A stretch of DNA of 64,000 nt, from assembly GCA_035645275.1 (NCBI GenBank), contig DASQMX010000026.1, positions 496,001 through 560,000 of the forward strand, read 5' to 3'. Shown in pieces: positions 35,601 through 44,323 of the stretch. The DNA comes from Paranoxybacillus sp035645275 (GTDB taxonomy: Bacteria > Bacillota > Bacilli > Bacillales > Anoxybacillaceae). Each line of letters starts with the position of its first letter. Position 1 is the stretch's first letter. The notes below the pieces were generated by a model. That model ran no database searches and was not told the DNA's origin. It saw only the letters and a program-made list of their open reading frames with translations. The translations under genes and the position numbers were made by a program.

Positions 35601-36523
35601 GTCATCACTCTCGCTTTTTCATAAAGCGTACGTCCTTGCACATCCGTAATTCGCGCAATCGTTCCTGGACCATTATCATTTGTTAACTCAATGAATCGTT
35701 TAAACACAGCTTGTTCCATAATCGGCCGCAATGTCGGGCGGCAAAGCAAATCTTCCCGCTTTCTGCCATGGACAGTCATAAATAAACCAACTCCAGCGTT
35801 CACCGCTTCTAATATCGCTTCACTATCTTCTGCCCTGCCGATTTCATCGACAATCAAAACATCCGGGCTCATTGAGCGAATCAGCATCATCATTCCTTCC
35901 GCTTTTGGACAAGCATCAAGCACATCCACTCGCGGACCTAAATCAAATTGCGGAATTCCTTTCACACACCCGGCAATTTCTGAACGTTCGTCAACAATGC
36001 CAATTTTTTGCGGAAAAATCTTTTTACTTTTCATTCCCGTGCTAATCAGACGGGCGATATCACGCAGCAACGTTGTTTTTCCGGTTTGCGGTGAACCGAT
36101 AATCACCGTATTCAACCAACGCTGATCAAAAAGATAGGAAACTAGCGGATCAGCAACACCGATTTTTTGTCTAGCAATGCGAATATTGAAAGAGGTAACA
36201 TGGCGAATGGCTTTCACCCTTCCACCTTCCGTAATCACTTTTCCTGCTAGTCCAACACGATGGCCTCCTTGTATCGTAATAAATCCTCGTTTTAATTCTT
36301 CTTCAATAGAGTAAATCGAGTATTGGCTCAATTTATTGAGAAGCTGCACACCGTCTTCTGCCGTAACATAATAATTTGGAAAATACGGTTCTCCCCGTAC
36401 AATCATTTCCAAAGGCCGCGCAACTCGGATGCGGATTTCTTCGAGCTGTTCACTCATCGAAGGAGGCAGCTGATGAACAACATGTAAGATTGATTTAGGC
36501 AAAATGTCGAATATCGCTTGCAC
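35597..36523 (-). CDS. spoIIIAA: Stage III sporulation protein AA, ATPase
   Basis: A 308-aa secretion-superfamily ATPase. It has Walker A VIIGSPQTGKTTLLRDIARL (Gly145-type region), a Walker B-like VLIVDEIGRAEDSEA, and an Arg-rich sensor region. It would power the SpoIIIA-SpoIIQ channel from the mother cell. It is the first gene of the operon, with GGAGGAGG upstream of the start and a sigma-E-like promoter before it. Confidence 0.95.
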   Translation of the reverse strand: MQAIFDILPKSILHVVHQLPPSMSEQLEEIRIRVARPLEMIVRGEPYFPNYYVTAEDGVQLLNKLSQYSIYSIEEELKRGFITIQGGHRVGLAGKVITEGGRVKAIRHVTSFNIRIARQKIGVADPLVSYLFDQRWLNTVIIGSPQTGKTTLLRDIARLISTGMKSKKIFPQKIGIVDERSEIAGCVKGIPQFDLGPRVDVLDACPKAEGMMMLIRSMSPDVLIVDEIGRAEDSEAILEAVNAGVGLFMTVHGRKREDLLCRPTLRPIMEQAVFKRFIELTNDNGPGTIARITDVQGRTLYEKARVMT

Positions 36524-36555
36524 TTTCTCCTCCTCCTTGAAAATCGATTAATTCA

Positions 36556-36585
36556 TGTTTATGGGACATAGAAGTGCTTTATGAC
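36556..36585 (-). promoter_or_regulatory. Sigma-E-like promoter of spoIIIA
   Basis: GTCATAA (36579-36585) and CATAAACA (36556-36563), spaced about 15 nt, resemble KMATATT / CATACAMT. spoIIIA is transcribed by sigma-E in B. subtilis, so placement fits, but the -35 match is weak. Confidence 0.4.
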
Positions 36586-36867
36586 TTACTTATAAATAGC
36601 AAATAATATAAAACCTATACCGATAGCGATGAAAAATAGCTTTGAAAATGACAGCTCATCTGTGAGTGATAAAAGACCGATTGTCATTGTCGTAATAAAA
36701 ATGATTGGGCCAACAATCGCGAGAAAAGCGTTGACGGCAACCGCTTTTTTCACATCATTGAATAAAAGCATAACAATCGCAGCGGACAGTTCAATCATAG
36801 CGGATAGAAAGCGCAATCCCGCCATCGAAAGCACAGCCGGTTCTATCATCGATAGCCAACGTTTCAT
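36586..36867 (-). CDS. yqhV: Small membrane protein YqhV
   Basis: A 93-aa protein with three hydrophobic helices, matching YqhV/DUF2619. It is always found between efp and spoIIIAA in Bacilli. Function is unknown; the conserved link to spoIIIA suggests a sporulation role. Confidence 0.85.
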   Translation of the reverse strand: MKRWLSMIEPAVLSMAGLRFLSAMIELSAAIVMLLFNDVKKAVAVNAFLAIVGPIIFITTMTIGLLSLTDELSFSKLFFIAIGIGFILFAIYK

Positions 36868-36963
36868 TATATCCTCCTGTATTCACCATATGGAATTGCT
36901 AGTACAACCTTATGCGGAAAAAAGAGGTTTCAGAAGGGAAATTTTTTAGAGGAATAAAAAAAG

Positions 36964-37058
36964 AGCTGACCCAAATAAGTGTCAGACCCCTTCGCTACAA
37001 TACATATCCTTAATGCATTATGTATTATACGTGAGATTAGACACTTATGAGTCAGCCC
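36964..37058. repeat. Dispersed palindromic repeat, copy B
   Basis: About 95 bp with arms AGCTGACCC / GAGTCAGCCC and AAGTGTCAGACCCC / AGACACTTATG, the same family as copies A, C and D. It lies 3' of efp, where it can act as its terminator. Confidence 0.78.
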
Positions 37059-37068
37059 TTTAGCCAAA

Positions 37069-37626
37069 TTAAGCACGGGATACGTATGTGCCGTCAGATG
37101 TATTGATGATTAGTGTGTCTCCTTCGTTAACGAAGAATGGTACTTGAACGACTAATCCAGTTTCTAAAGTAGCTGGTTTTGAACCGCCTGAAGCTGTATC
37201 CCCTTTAATACCAGGTTCTGTTTCAATTACTTTTAGTTCAACTGTATTTGGAAGCTCGACACCGATTGTTTCGCCTTGATACATCATGATATATACTTCC
37301 ATGTTTTCTTTTAAGAATTTTAATTCATATTCAATTTGCGCTGTAGAAAGTTCAATTTGCTCATATGTTTCTGTATCCATAAATACGTGCTGATCGCCGT
37401 TTGCATATAAATATTGCATTTTACGATTATCAATTTGCGCTTTGTTTACTTTTTCACCAGCACGGAATGTTTTTTCTTGAATGGCACCTGTGCGAAGATT
37501 GCGAAGTTTTGAACGTACAAACGCTGCACCCTTACCAGGTTTTACGTGTTGGAATTCGATGACGCGCCAGATGTCGCCGTCTACTTCAATCGTTAAGCCT
37601 GTGCGAAAATCGTTTACTGAAATCAT
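37069..37626 (-). CDS. efp: Translation elongation factor P
   Basis: A 185-aa three-domain factor relieving ribosome stalling at polyproline. The modifiable loop is HVKPGKGAAFVRSKL with Lys at the tip (about residue 32), the Firmicute (5-aminopentanol-type) form. Domains II and III end in DTLIINTSDGTYVSRA. It lies 31 nt downstream of yqhT. Confidence 0.96.
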   Translation of the reverse strand: MISVNDFRTGLTIEVDGDIWRVIEFQHVKPGKGAAFVRSKLRNLRTGAIQEKTFRAGEKVNKAQIDNRKMQYLYANGDQHVFMDTETYEQIELSTAQIEYELKFLKENMEVYIMMYQGETIGVELPNTVELKVIETEPGIKGDTASGGSKPATLETGLVVQVPFFVNEGDTLIINTSDGTYVSRA

Positions 37627-37657
37627 CGACTTATGCTCCTCCTACTACGAATATTAT

Positions 37658-38719
37658 TTATAAAATAATTAAATCCTTTGGTGAATGAGTCAGAGATTGA
37701 TTACCGTCTTTAGTGACAACTGTGTCGTCTTCAATGCGCACTCCACCAAGTCCCGCTATGTAAATGCCTGGTTCTACCGTTACAACCATTCCCGGCTCTA
37801 ACACAGTATCTGAACGGACGGATAATGCCGGCCCTTCATGTACTTCCATTCCTAAACCATGACCAGTTGAGTGTCCAAAATATTCACCATAGCCTTGTTC
37901 TGTAATGTAGTCGCGTGTGAGCGCATCGGCTTCGCGTCCTGTCATCCCTGGCTTTATTCCAGCCATGCCGCGCAACTGCGCTTCCAAAACAATTTCATAA
38001 ATTTTCTTCAACTCATCGCTTACTTCGCCCACCGCTATTGTTCTTGTAATATCAGAACAATAGCCTTTGTAATAAGCCCCAAAGTCAAGCGTAACGAACT
38101 CGCCTTTTTCAATGACTTTGTCAGTTGCCACACCGTGCGGTAATGCTGAACGATAGCCTGATGCAACAATAATATCAAACGAAGAAGAGGTAGCGCCGTT
38201 TTTTCTCATAAAAAATTCAAGTTCATTCGCTACATCAATTTCTTTTATTCCCGGACGGATAAAGTCGAGAATATGCTTAAATGCTGCATCAGCAATCTCC
38301 GCTGCTTCCTTTAATATCTTAATCTCTGAATCAGACTTAATCAAGCGTAACTTTTCAACAACACCGGAAACAGGAATTAACTTTGCATCCACTGCTTTTT
38401 CATACGCTTTAAAAGTCGCATATGAAAGATCGTCCTGCTCAAAACCGAGCTTTTTAATACCAAGCGCTGCCGCTTGCTTTGCCACTTCATCAATAATTAA
38501 ACCTGTATGCTGAATAATTTCGTATCCTTGAACTTGTTTTGCCGCTTGTTCCACGTAGCGGAAATCAGTGATAAAAACAGCCTTCGTTTGTCCGACTAAT
38601 GCGACACCAGCTGTGCCAGTAAACCCTGTCATATAGCGGCGGTTATAGCTGTTTGTAATCAACATTCCATCAATTCCAAGCTCTGCAAAACAAGAACGCA
38701 GTTTTTCTAATTTTTCCAT
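37658..38719 (-). CDS. yqhT: Xaa-Pro aminopeptidase (M24)
   Basis: A 353-aa proline peptidase with a creatinase-like N-terminal domain and a pita-bread C-terminal domain. Dimetal ligands appear in VTLDFGAYYKGYCSDITRT (two Asp), HSTGHGLGMEVHE (His), VVTVEPGIYI (Glu) and VRIEDD (Glu). Location before efp is conserved. It overlaps aroQ by 13 nt. Confidence 0.94.
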   Translation of the reverse strand: MEKLEKLRSCFAELGIDGMLITNSYNRRYMTGFTGTAGVALVGQTKAVFITDFRYVEQAAKQVQGYEIIQHTGLIIDEVAKQAAALGIKKLGFEQDDLSYATFKAYEKAVDAKLIPVSGVVEKLRLIKSDSEIKILKEAAEIADAAFKHILDFIRPGIKEIDVANELEFFMRKNGATSSSFDIIVASGYRSALPHGVATDKVIEKGEFVTLDFGAYYKGYCSDITRTIAVGEVSDELKKIYEIVLEAQLRGMAGIKPGMTGREADALTRDYITEQGYGEYFGHSTGHGLGMEVHEGPALSVRSDTVLEPGMVVTVEPGIYIAGLGGVRIEDDTVVTKDGNQSLTHSPKDLIIL

Positions 38720-39165
38720 ACTCCCTCTCCTCCCCCAACTTTTTCTAACAATGCAAGCAAAGCCAATTTGTACCCTGTAACGCCAAGCCCAACGATTTGT
38801 CCAATCGTCACCGGGGCAATGACTGATTGATGCCTAAACGGCTCTCGTGCATGAATATTCGAAATATGCACCTCAACGACTGGAACATTTACACTAGCAA
38901 TGGCATCGCGAATCGCATAACTATAATGAGTAAAGGCGCCGGGATTTAGTACAATACCGTCAAACTTTCCCTCTGCTTCATGAATTTGATCGATGATGTC
39001 CCCTTCATGGTTGCTTTGATAACAAGTAAGCTTGATGTCATATTGTGCAGCAAAACGAATGAGCTCTTCCTCTAAATCGTGTAATGTTTGGCTTCCATAA
39101 ATTTGTGGCTCTCGCTTTCCAAGGCGATTTAAATTGGGACCATTCATAAGCAGCAGATGCACCAT
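38707..39165 (-). CDS. aroQ: 3-dehydroquinate dehydratase, type II
   Basis: A 152-aa enzyme for shikimate pathway step 3. Catalytic segments are NGPNLNRLGKREPQIYG (Arg and Tyr), LNPGAFTHYS and VEVHISNIHAREPFR (His). I prefer ATG 39165 (MVHLLLMNG) over 39171 because AAGGGG is 8 nt from the second Met. aroK elsewhere in the window serves the same pathway. Confidence 0.93.
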   Translation of the reverse strand: MVHLLLMNGPNLNRLGKREPQIYGSQTLHDLEEELIRFAAQYDIKLTCYQSNHEGDIIDQIHEAEGKFDGIVLNPGAFTHYSYAIRDAIASVNVPVVEVHISNIHAREPFRHQSVIAPVTIGQIVGLGVTGYKLALLALLEKVGGGEGVWKN

Positions 39166-39188
39166 CTTCATAACCCCTTTAAATAGAA

Positions 39189-39212
39189 AGAATGTTCAAA
39201 CAAGAACATTCT
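39189..39212 (-). terminator. Terminator of yqhR
   Basis: Perfect AGAATGTTC / GAACATTCT hairpin with a 6-nt loop and TTCTATTT following on the minus strand. Confidence 0.75.
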
Positions 39213-39233
39213 ATCATAAAATACACGGGCTCA

Positions 39234-39755
39234 CTACTCGTTTGTCACCGTCAATTGCTTTTGCCGTTCATGTTCCGCTGCTTCAAATGAAATGGAGTAG
39301 CCGATAAATACCCCGTATAAAATATAAAGACAAATGGTTGTAATGATTGTATCACGGTTTAATTCTGCGATGGACTGCAAATTTGGAAAAATCGGGTTGA
39401 ACACGAAAAAAATGAGCACCCACAAGGCTACACCATAAATTAGGCCGGCCCATATACTTTTCATATTTTTGAAAAAAGCATAATAAACTAAAGCTACTAA
39501 TATGGATAATATGCCAATAAGAAAAATCGCTAGAAAGTTGCCCAAGCGACCATACTTCCAATCACCGACAGCCCATGGAAGTAAAATCATGTTCGGACTA
39601 AGTTCCGTAAAGTGAAACGTATAAGCAAAATATCCTAATAAACTCCAAAACGCGCCGCCAAAAAATCCTGTAATGACGACTTTCATCATTAAAGACATCG
39701 GCTTCTCTTTTTGATTTTGTTCAAGCTGTAGATTTTTGCTTTGCCCTTGGTCCAT
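39234..39755 (-). CDS. yqhR: Membrane protein YqhR
   Basis: A 173-aa protein with a Gln/Lys-rich cytoplasmic N-terminus and four hydrophobic helices. It matches YqhR of Bacilli by position and composition. Function is unknown. It is divergent from yqhQ. Confidence 0.85.
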   Translation of the reverse strand: MDQGQSKNLQLEQNQKEKPMSLMMKVVITGFFGGAFWSLLGYFAYTFHFTELSPNMILLPWAVGDWKYGRLGNFLAIFLIGILSILVALVYYAFFKNMKSIWAGLIYGVALWVLIFFVFNPIFPNLQSIAELNRDTIITTICLYILYGVFIGYSISFEAAEHERQKQLTVTNE

Positions 39756-39965
39756 GTTTCACAACACCTCCGTTTATAGTATGTCCATAATCAACCAACT
39801 AATGAATAAATGATCAGTAAAAAACGGAAAGGGGCGTCTATATACGTGATTTTTTGGTAAGGATAATAATAACATCAGCCTAGAGGTTTCTTTTTGTTTC
39901 CTGTAGAATATAAAATAACAAAATCAAAATGAGGCAAGGACAATTTAGATAGGTTGGTGTAAGAA

Positions 39966-40910
39966 ATGAAAAAATCAATAAAGCCTGTATATGGTGGTCA
40001 AGCGGTCGTAGAAGGGGTTATGTTTGCAGGAAAAAAACACTATGTCACGGCAATCCGCCGAAAAGATAAGACAATTGAATATTTTCGCTTACCAAGAAAA
40101 GATCATCCAACATTGACTTTTTTTAAAAAAATCCCTTTTATTCGCGGCATCATCGCTATTCTCGAAGCAAGCGCAAATGGTTCAAAACATTTGCAATTTT
40201 CAACAGAACGTTACGATATGGATCCAAAAGATGATGCAACGATTGCTGAAAACAAGGGAAACGAATCAAAACTTGCGATGATTCTCGGGGTTGCAGTCGT
40301 TGGCGTGTTATCTTTTCTATTCGGAAAATTTCTGTTCACGCTTATCCCCGTCTTTTTAGCTGAATTTACTCGTCCCGTGTTCTCATCAGATTTCGCACAA
40401 ATCGTCGTTGAAAGCTTCTTTAAGCTCATCTTGTTGTTGGCTTATATTTATGTTATTTCGTTAACGCCATTAGTAAAACGCGTTTTCCAATATCATGGTG
40501 CCGAGCATAAAGTCATTAATGCCTTTGAAAATAATGAACCGTTAACGGTGGAAAGCGTGCAAAAACAATCGCGTCTTCATTACCGCTGTGGCAGCAGTTT
40601 TATTTTGTTCACTGTCATTGTCGGTGTTTTCGTATATATGGCTGTACCAACAGAACCACTCTGGTTAAGGGTTGTTAACCGCCTTGCGTTAATTCCTGTC
40701 GTTCTTGGCATTTCATTTGAAGTATTGCAATTAACCAACAAGCTTCGAGACATCCCAATTTTACGCTGGTTCGGCTATCCAGGTCTATGGCTGCAGCTGT
40801 TAACAACGAAAGAACCGACAAACGACCAAGTGGAAGTAGCGATCGCATCTTTTAAAGAGCTATTACGTCTTGAAGAAGAAAGTGAAGCGGAAGCAAAAGA
40901 AATTGTTTAG
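39966..40910 (+). CDS. yqhQ: DUF1385 membrane protein YqhQ
   Basis: A 314-aa protein with the DUF1385 hallmark YGGQAVVEGVMFAGKKH at the start and QYHGAEHKVINAFE near residue 175, plus four hydrophobic helices. The family is proposed to be metal-dependent, with no firm function. It is followed by yqhP in the same orientation. Confidence 0.92.
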   Translation: MKKSIKPVYGGQAVVEGVMFAGKKHYVTAIRRKDKTIEYFRLPRKDHPTLTFFKKIPFIRGIIAILEASANGSKHLQFSTERYDMDPKDDATIAENKGNESKLAMILGVAVVGVLSFLFGKFLFTLIPVFLAEFTRPVFSSDFAQIVVESFFKLILLLAYIYVISLTPLVKRVFQYHGAEHKVINAFENNEPLTVESVQKQSRLHYRCGSSFILFTVIVGVFVYMAVPTEPLWLRVVNRLALIPVVLGISFEVLQLTNKLRDIPILRWFGYPGLWLQLLTTKEPTNDQVEVAIASFKELLRLEEESEAEAKEIV

Positions 40911-40953
40911 CAAAACGGCTGTCATCGATAGACAATTTAGGGAGGTGGATTCA

Positions 40954-41334
40954 TTGCGTCGTCGGACCATTCATCCGTTCATTTGGCTTATTCTTTTATT
41001 GGGGGGCATTGGCTTTACTCATAAGTTGTTCAATCAGCCGGCTGCTATCGTTCGCCAGCTGTTATTAGTTGTTTTCATGATCGCAGCCGTTTATGTGATT
41101 TACAGGTTACTGATAAGACGGCGCATCGGCAAAGAACATTCCTCTTATATGAAAGCCGTACATCAATCAAAGAAACTTCATCATGAACGCGATAAAAATA
41201 CGTTGCTGAAAACCGCCCGTGCGAAATCAACGAAAAAAGGTGCCCGCCCAAGTTTGCAAAGAAAACGAACGACTACGCATTTAACGGTCATCGAAGGGAA
41301 AAAAGGGAAAAAGAAGAATCGAGCGTTCTTTTAG
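40954..41334 (+). CDS. yqhP: Small membrane protein YqhP
   Basis: A 126-aa protein with two hydrophobic helices (HPFIWLILLLGGIGFTHKL, QLLLVVFMIAAVYVIYRLL) and a very basic Lys/Arg-rich tail. TTG 40954 is chosen because GGGAGGTG lies 6 nt upstream; the frame from 40870 overlaps yqhQ by 41 nt without a ribosome site. Function is unknown. Confidence 0.85.
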   Translation: MRRRTIHPFIWLILLLGGIGFTHKLFNQPAAIVRQLLLVVFMIAAVYVIYRLLIRRRIGKEHSSYMKAVHQSKKLHHERDKNTLLKTARAKSTKKGARPSLQRKRTTTHLTVIEGKKGKKKNRAFF

Positions 41335-41350
41335 CTCGGTTCTTCTTTTT
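41311..41350 (+). terminator. Terminator of yqhQ-yqhP
   Basis: AAGAAGAA-t-CGAGC / GCTCG-g-TTCTTCTT hairpin followed by TTTC, overlapping the yqhP stop. Confidence 0.85.
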
Positions 41351-41363
41351 CGTTTTTGGCTTC

Positions 41364-41549
41364 GAGGGAGCTAGGATGGCGACATTTCGTCAGCTGCCTT
41401 TAGGCGAAATTGGGGCGCCTCCGCTTTTCTCTTTGTCTAGCTCGGCTCGCAACGCCTTCCGGAAAATAACCTTCCTCCGTCGAAATGACAAGCATTTCTC
41501 GTCGGAAGAACATTTTCCTTCGGCGTTAGGCGCTCGCCTCCGCTTTTCT
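41364..41549. repeat. Modular intergenic repeat, copy 1
   Basis: About 186 bp made of two modules: M1 (GAGCTAGGATGGCGACATTT ... CGCCTCCGCTTTTCT), then M2 (CTTTGTCTAGCTCGGCTCGC ... ACATTTTCCTTCGG ... CGCCTCCGCTTTTCT). The same modules occur at 52964-53137 in the opposite order. It lies between convergent yqhP and the patatin gene. Confidence 0.75.
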
Positions 41550-41550
41550 T

Positions 41551-42435
41551 TCAATATGTCCATGTTTTTAAAAATTGCTCTGTCCGCTTTCTTCCATATT
41601 CAATTAGTTGGTCTCGTTCTTCATCGGTAATGGTGAATTCGGTTGAGACAACATGCTTCACCGGAAGAAACACAATATTTTTTTCATGACGCCTTGAAAC
41701 ATAACGGGCATCATGTGCCTCGCGCATTGTTGCAAATAATGCCTCATATAGTTCGATCGCATTCGTAATTTTCTTTTTTGGCTTTTTTTCTAGTCTTGCA
41801 CTTAGTTGAATACCGAGAACGGGGCGCTTTTTAACTTCTTTTTCTTCATCGAATAAAAAAAGCGGAAAGTTGCTAAGTATCCCCCCGTCAACAATGATAT
41901 GTTTGCCTTCGTTCGAATATAGTTTTACCGGTTCAAAAAAATATGGAATACTCACACTCATTCTAACTGCTTTCGCAACGGAAAAAGCGTCAGGATTAAG
42001 ACCATATTCGCGTAAATCATCAGGCAATACAAGTATTCTTCCATTTGTTAAATCAGAAGCAATAATATATAAACTTTCTTTCGGCAAGTCGGCAAACGTC
42101 TTTACTCCTTTTGTCGCGAGCACATTCTCAAGCCACTGTTCGAATAATTCTCCCTTATACAATCCCATCCGCCAATATAGTAAAATCCACTTTGTAATCG
42201 GATATGGAAGCCATATTTTTCGTTCATCAAGCAAGTCTTTCAAGTTAAGTTCGTTGACAACTTTGATTAATTGCTCGCTTGTAAAGCCGGCAGCAATAAG
42301 TGTAGCAATTAATGAACCGGCACTTGTTCCTGCCACTCTCTTAAATCGAAGTCCCTTCGCTTCTATCGCCTGATAGGCGCCGATTAATGCAAACCCTTTT
42401 ATCCCGCCGCCCGAGAACACGCCATCAATTTCCAT
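41551..42435 (-). CDS. yqhO: Patatin-like phospholipase (YqhO-like)
   Basis: A 294-aa Ser-Asp dyad hydrolase: oxyanion loop FSGGGIKGFALIG (residues 8-20), nucleophile elbow GTSAGS (about 38-43) and catalytic Asp in IIVDGGILSNFP (about 195). No signal peptide. It probably acts on membrane lipids from the cytoplasm; the true substrate is unknown. By position it is YqhO. Confidence 0.9.
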   Translation of the reverse strand: MEIDGVFSGGGIKGFALIGAYQAIEAKGLRFKRVAGTSAGSLIATLIAAGFTSEQLIKVVNELNLKDLLDERKIWLPYPITKWILLYWRMGLYKGELFEQWLENVLATKGVKTFADLPKESLYIIASDLTNGRILVLPDDLREYGLNPDAFSVAKAVRMSVSIPYFFEPVKLYSNEGKHIIVDGGILSNFPLFLFDEEKEVKKRPVLGIQLSARLEKKPKKKITNAIELYEALFATMREAHDARYVSRRHEKNIVFLPVKHVVSTEFTITDEERDQLIEYGRKRTEQFLKTWTY

Positions 42436-42505
42436 GCTGCTTCCCCCTTTGTTGTTCTTCTACATGTTTAATGGGGAAACAGCGGAATTAGTACATAACA
42501 TATAA

Positions 42506-42533
42506 AAAAGGAACAAGCTTTTCCTTGTTCCCT
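42506..42533 (-). terminator. Terminator of mntR
   Basis: GGAACAAG / CTTGTTCC hairpin with a 6-nt loop and TTTTTT on the minus strand. Confidence 0.88.
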
Positions 42534-42961
42534 TATGCTTCTTCTTGTTCATTTTGTTTTTGGATATTTCGAAGCGCTTCTACCCGAGCTGGATCCTCTT
42601 CAAAATACTGCACTAAATCCCCGATTCGATCAATGGCATTCCAACTTAAATGATGTTCGATTCCTTCCACATCATTATAAATATTTTCTTCATCGACACC
42701 GATGATGCGCAAAAATTGTTCCAGCAGCTCATGACGATAAACGAGCCGCTTGCCAATTTTCTTTCCTTTGGCAGTTAAGACTAGACCGCGATATTTTTCA
42801 TATACTAAATATTCATCTTTATCTAACTTTTGCACCATCTTTGTTACTGAGGAGGGATGCACGGACAACGCCTCGGCAATATCCGATACTCTAGCGTAGC
42901 CTTTTTCTTCAATTAATATATAAATTTGCTCAATATAGTCCTCCATGCTTGGTGTCGGCAT
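42533..42961 (-). CDS. mntR: Manganese-responsive repressor MntR
   Basis: A 142-aa DtxR-family regulator. The N-terminal winged helix (YARVSDIAEALSVHPSSVTKMVQKL) is followed by the Mn-binding dimer domain with Asp8-type MEDYIEQIY, His in RHELLEQFLRIIG, and GIEHHLSW. With Mn(II) it represses Mn uptake genes, none of which are in the window. Confidence 0.95.
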   Translation of the reverse strand: MPTPSMEDYIEQIYILIEEKGYARVSDIAEALSVHPSSVTKMVQKLDKDEYLVYEKYRGLVLTAKGKKIGKRLVYRHELLEQFLRIIGVDEENIYNDVEGIEHHLSWNAIDRIGDLVQYFEEDPARVEALRNIQKQNEQEEA

Positions 42962-43056
42962 AGTGTCCCCCTCCTGTCAAAAAATACACTACATAAAAAT
43001 AAAGAATCAGTACTATAATATACCATTCTTATCAAAAATGACAAGAAGAACAGGAA

Positions 43057-44082
43057 TTAGGTAAAATATTGTATTTCCGCCTCAGGGAAAAATTGTGAAA
43101 TATATTGTCGCATTGTTGTTTCGAGCTTTTTCGCCTCTTCATCTTGGTACACATATTTTCCGATTCCATATCTTCCCCATTTGTATTTTCGTTTACTTTC
43201 ATCCAAATCAAGTTTGGTTTTCGGATAACGCTTTTGAATAACCGCTTTTGCCGGTTTCGTAAAACGATGTTGAATCAGTTCAAACGTTAAATTGGATAAA
43301 TCAATGTCCTGAAGCTGTTCGGAAAGACGCTGAAATAATTCAAAATATCCTTTTTCCCAGTTATCGTGCATATAAATGGGCGCAACGATGAAGCCAAGCG
43401 GATAACCGGCGTTTGCCACTTTTCTCGCCGCTTCTAAACGCGCTTCAAATGAAGAAGTTCCCGGCTCGAAATTTTTAATGACATAACGAGAGTTGACGCT
43501 AAAACGGAATCGCGTTTTTCCATTGTGTTTTGCATCAAGCAAATGATCGACGTGTTCGTATTTCGTCACAAAACGGAGCCGACCGTATTCGGAAGCGCCG
43601 ATAAACTCAATCGTTTTTTTCAATGAATGCGTCAAATGGTCAATCCCGACAATATCGGATGTACAAGCCGCTTCAAAACGCGTAATTTCCGGGGCACGCT
43701 CGTTCATATATTTTTCCGCTTGGGCAAAAATATCGTCTAAGTTGACGTACACGCGAATGTACGGTTTGCTGCCGAGCGTCGTTTGCAAATAGCAGTAATG
43801 ACAATGTCCCATACACCCTGTAGCAAGGGGAATCGCATATTCAGCAGATGGCTTTGACGTGTCAAATTTCAATGTTCGTCTCACGCCAACTACAAGCGTA
43901 GATTTTGCGTTCCGATATTTTTGTAGCTCGTTTTCCCCGGGAATACCGCGCACTTGATTATGCGATGTCGTTTCCCGAATTTCAATGTTCATTTTTTGGA
44001 ATTTTTCTTTCAGTTCTTGCCCGAGCGGATAGTTCAGCGCCTCGGGTTCAAAATAGACAAGCTGTGGAATAAATGGTTCCAT
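43057..44082 (-). CDS. splB: Spore photoproduct lyase
   Basis: A 341-aa radical SAM enzyme that reverses the thymine dimer of UV-treated spores. The cluster motif is CMGHCHYCYLQ (CxxxCxxC, about residues 90-97). Other family segments are TRFRFSVNSRYVIKNFEPGT and YPLGFIVAPIYMHDNW. The reported catalytic Cys near position 140 appears in FEAACTSDIVG. It is monocistronic here (no splA next to it), with a perfect palindrome just upstream of its start. Confidence 0.94.
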   Translation of the reverse strand: MEPFIPQLVYFEPEALNYPLGQELKEKFQKMNIEIRETTSHNQVRGIPGENELQKYRNAKSTLVVGVRRTLKFDTSKPSAEYAIPLATGCMGHCHYCYLQTTLGSKPYIRVYVNLDDIFAQAEKYMNERAPEITRFEAACTSDIVGIDHLTHSLKKTIEFIGASEYGRLRFVTKYEHVDHLLDAKHNGKTRFRFSVNSRYVIKNFEPGTSSFEARLEAARKVANAGYPLGFIVAPIYMHDNWEKGYFELFQRLSEQLQDIDLSNLTFELIQHRFTKPAKAVIQKRYPKTKLDLDESKRKYKWGRYGIGKYVYQDEEAKKLETTMRQYISQFFPEAEIQYFT

Positions 44083-44095
44083 CCTTTCACCTCAG

Positions 44096-44129
44096 TTTCG
44101 TTCATACTTATACTTTAGTATGAACGAAA
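44096..44129. promoter_or_regulatory. Perfect palindrome upstream of splB
   Basis: TTTCGTTCATACT / AGTATGAACGAAA, 13-bp perfect arms with an 8-bp spacer, starting 14 nt upstream of the splB ATG. It could be an operator or a 5' leader hairpin, and also overlaps a possible CATACTA (sigma-G -10) motif. Confidence 0.6.
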
Positions 44130-44282
44130 AACAGAAAAAGGAATGAAAACAATCGTTTCCACTTATATTCCGCTCGTCCATGCCTTATGATGAACCTCTC
44201 CCACCTACACGTTGTTTAGAGGTGGGGCTTACCAACTCCATCGAAGAAGCTTTCAACACGTGCCTGGTACCCTAAAACAAAA

Positions 44283-44316
44283 CTGACTCAAAGTATATTC
44301 TCTACCTTTGAGTCAG
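44283..44316 (-). terminator. Terminator of the antiporter gene
   Basis: CTGACTCAAAG / CTTTGAGTCAG, perfect 11-bp stem with a 12-nt loop, 8 nt after the stop, with TTTTG on the minus strand. Confidence 0.85.
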
Positions 44317-44323
44317 CTTCTGA

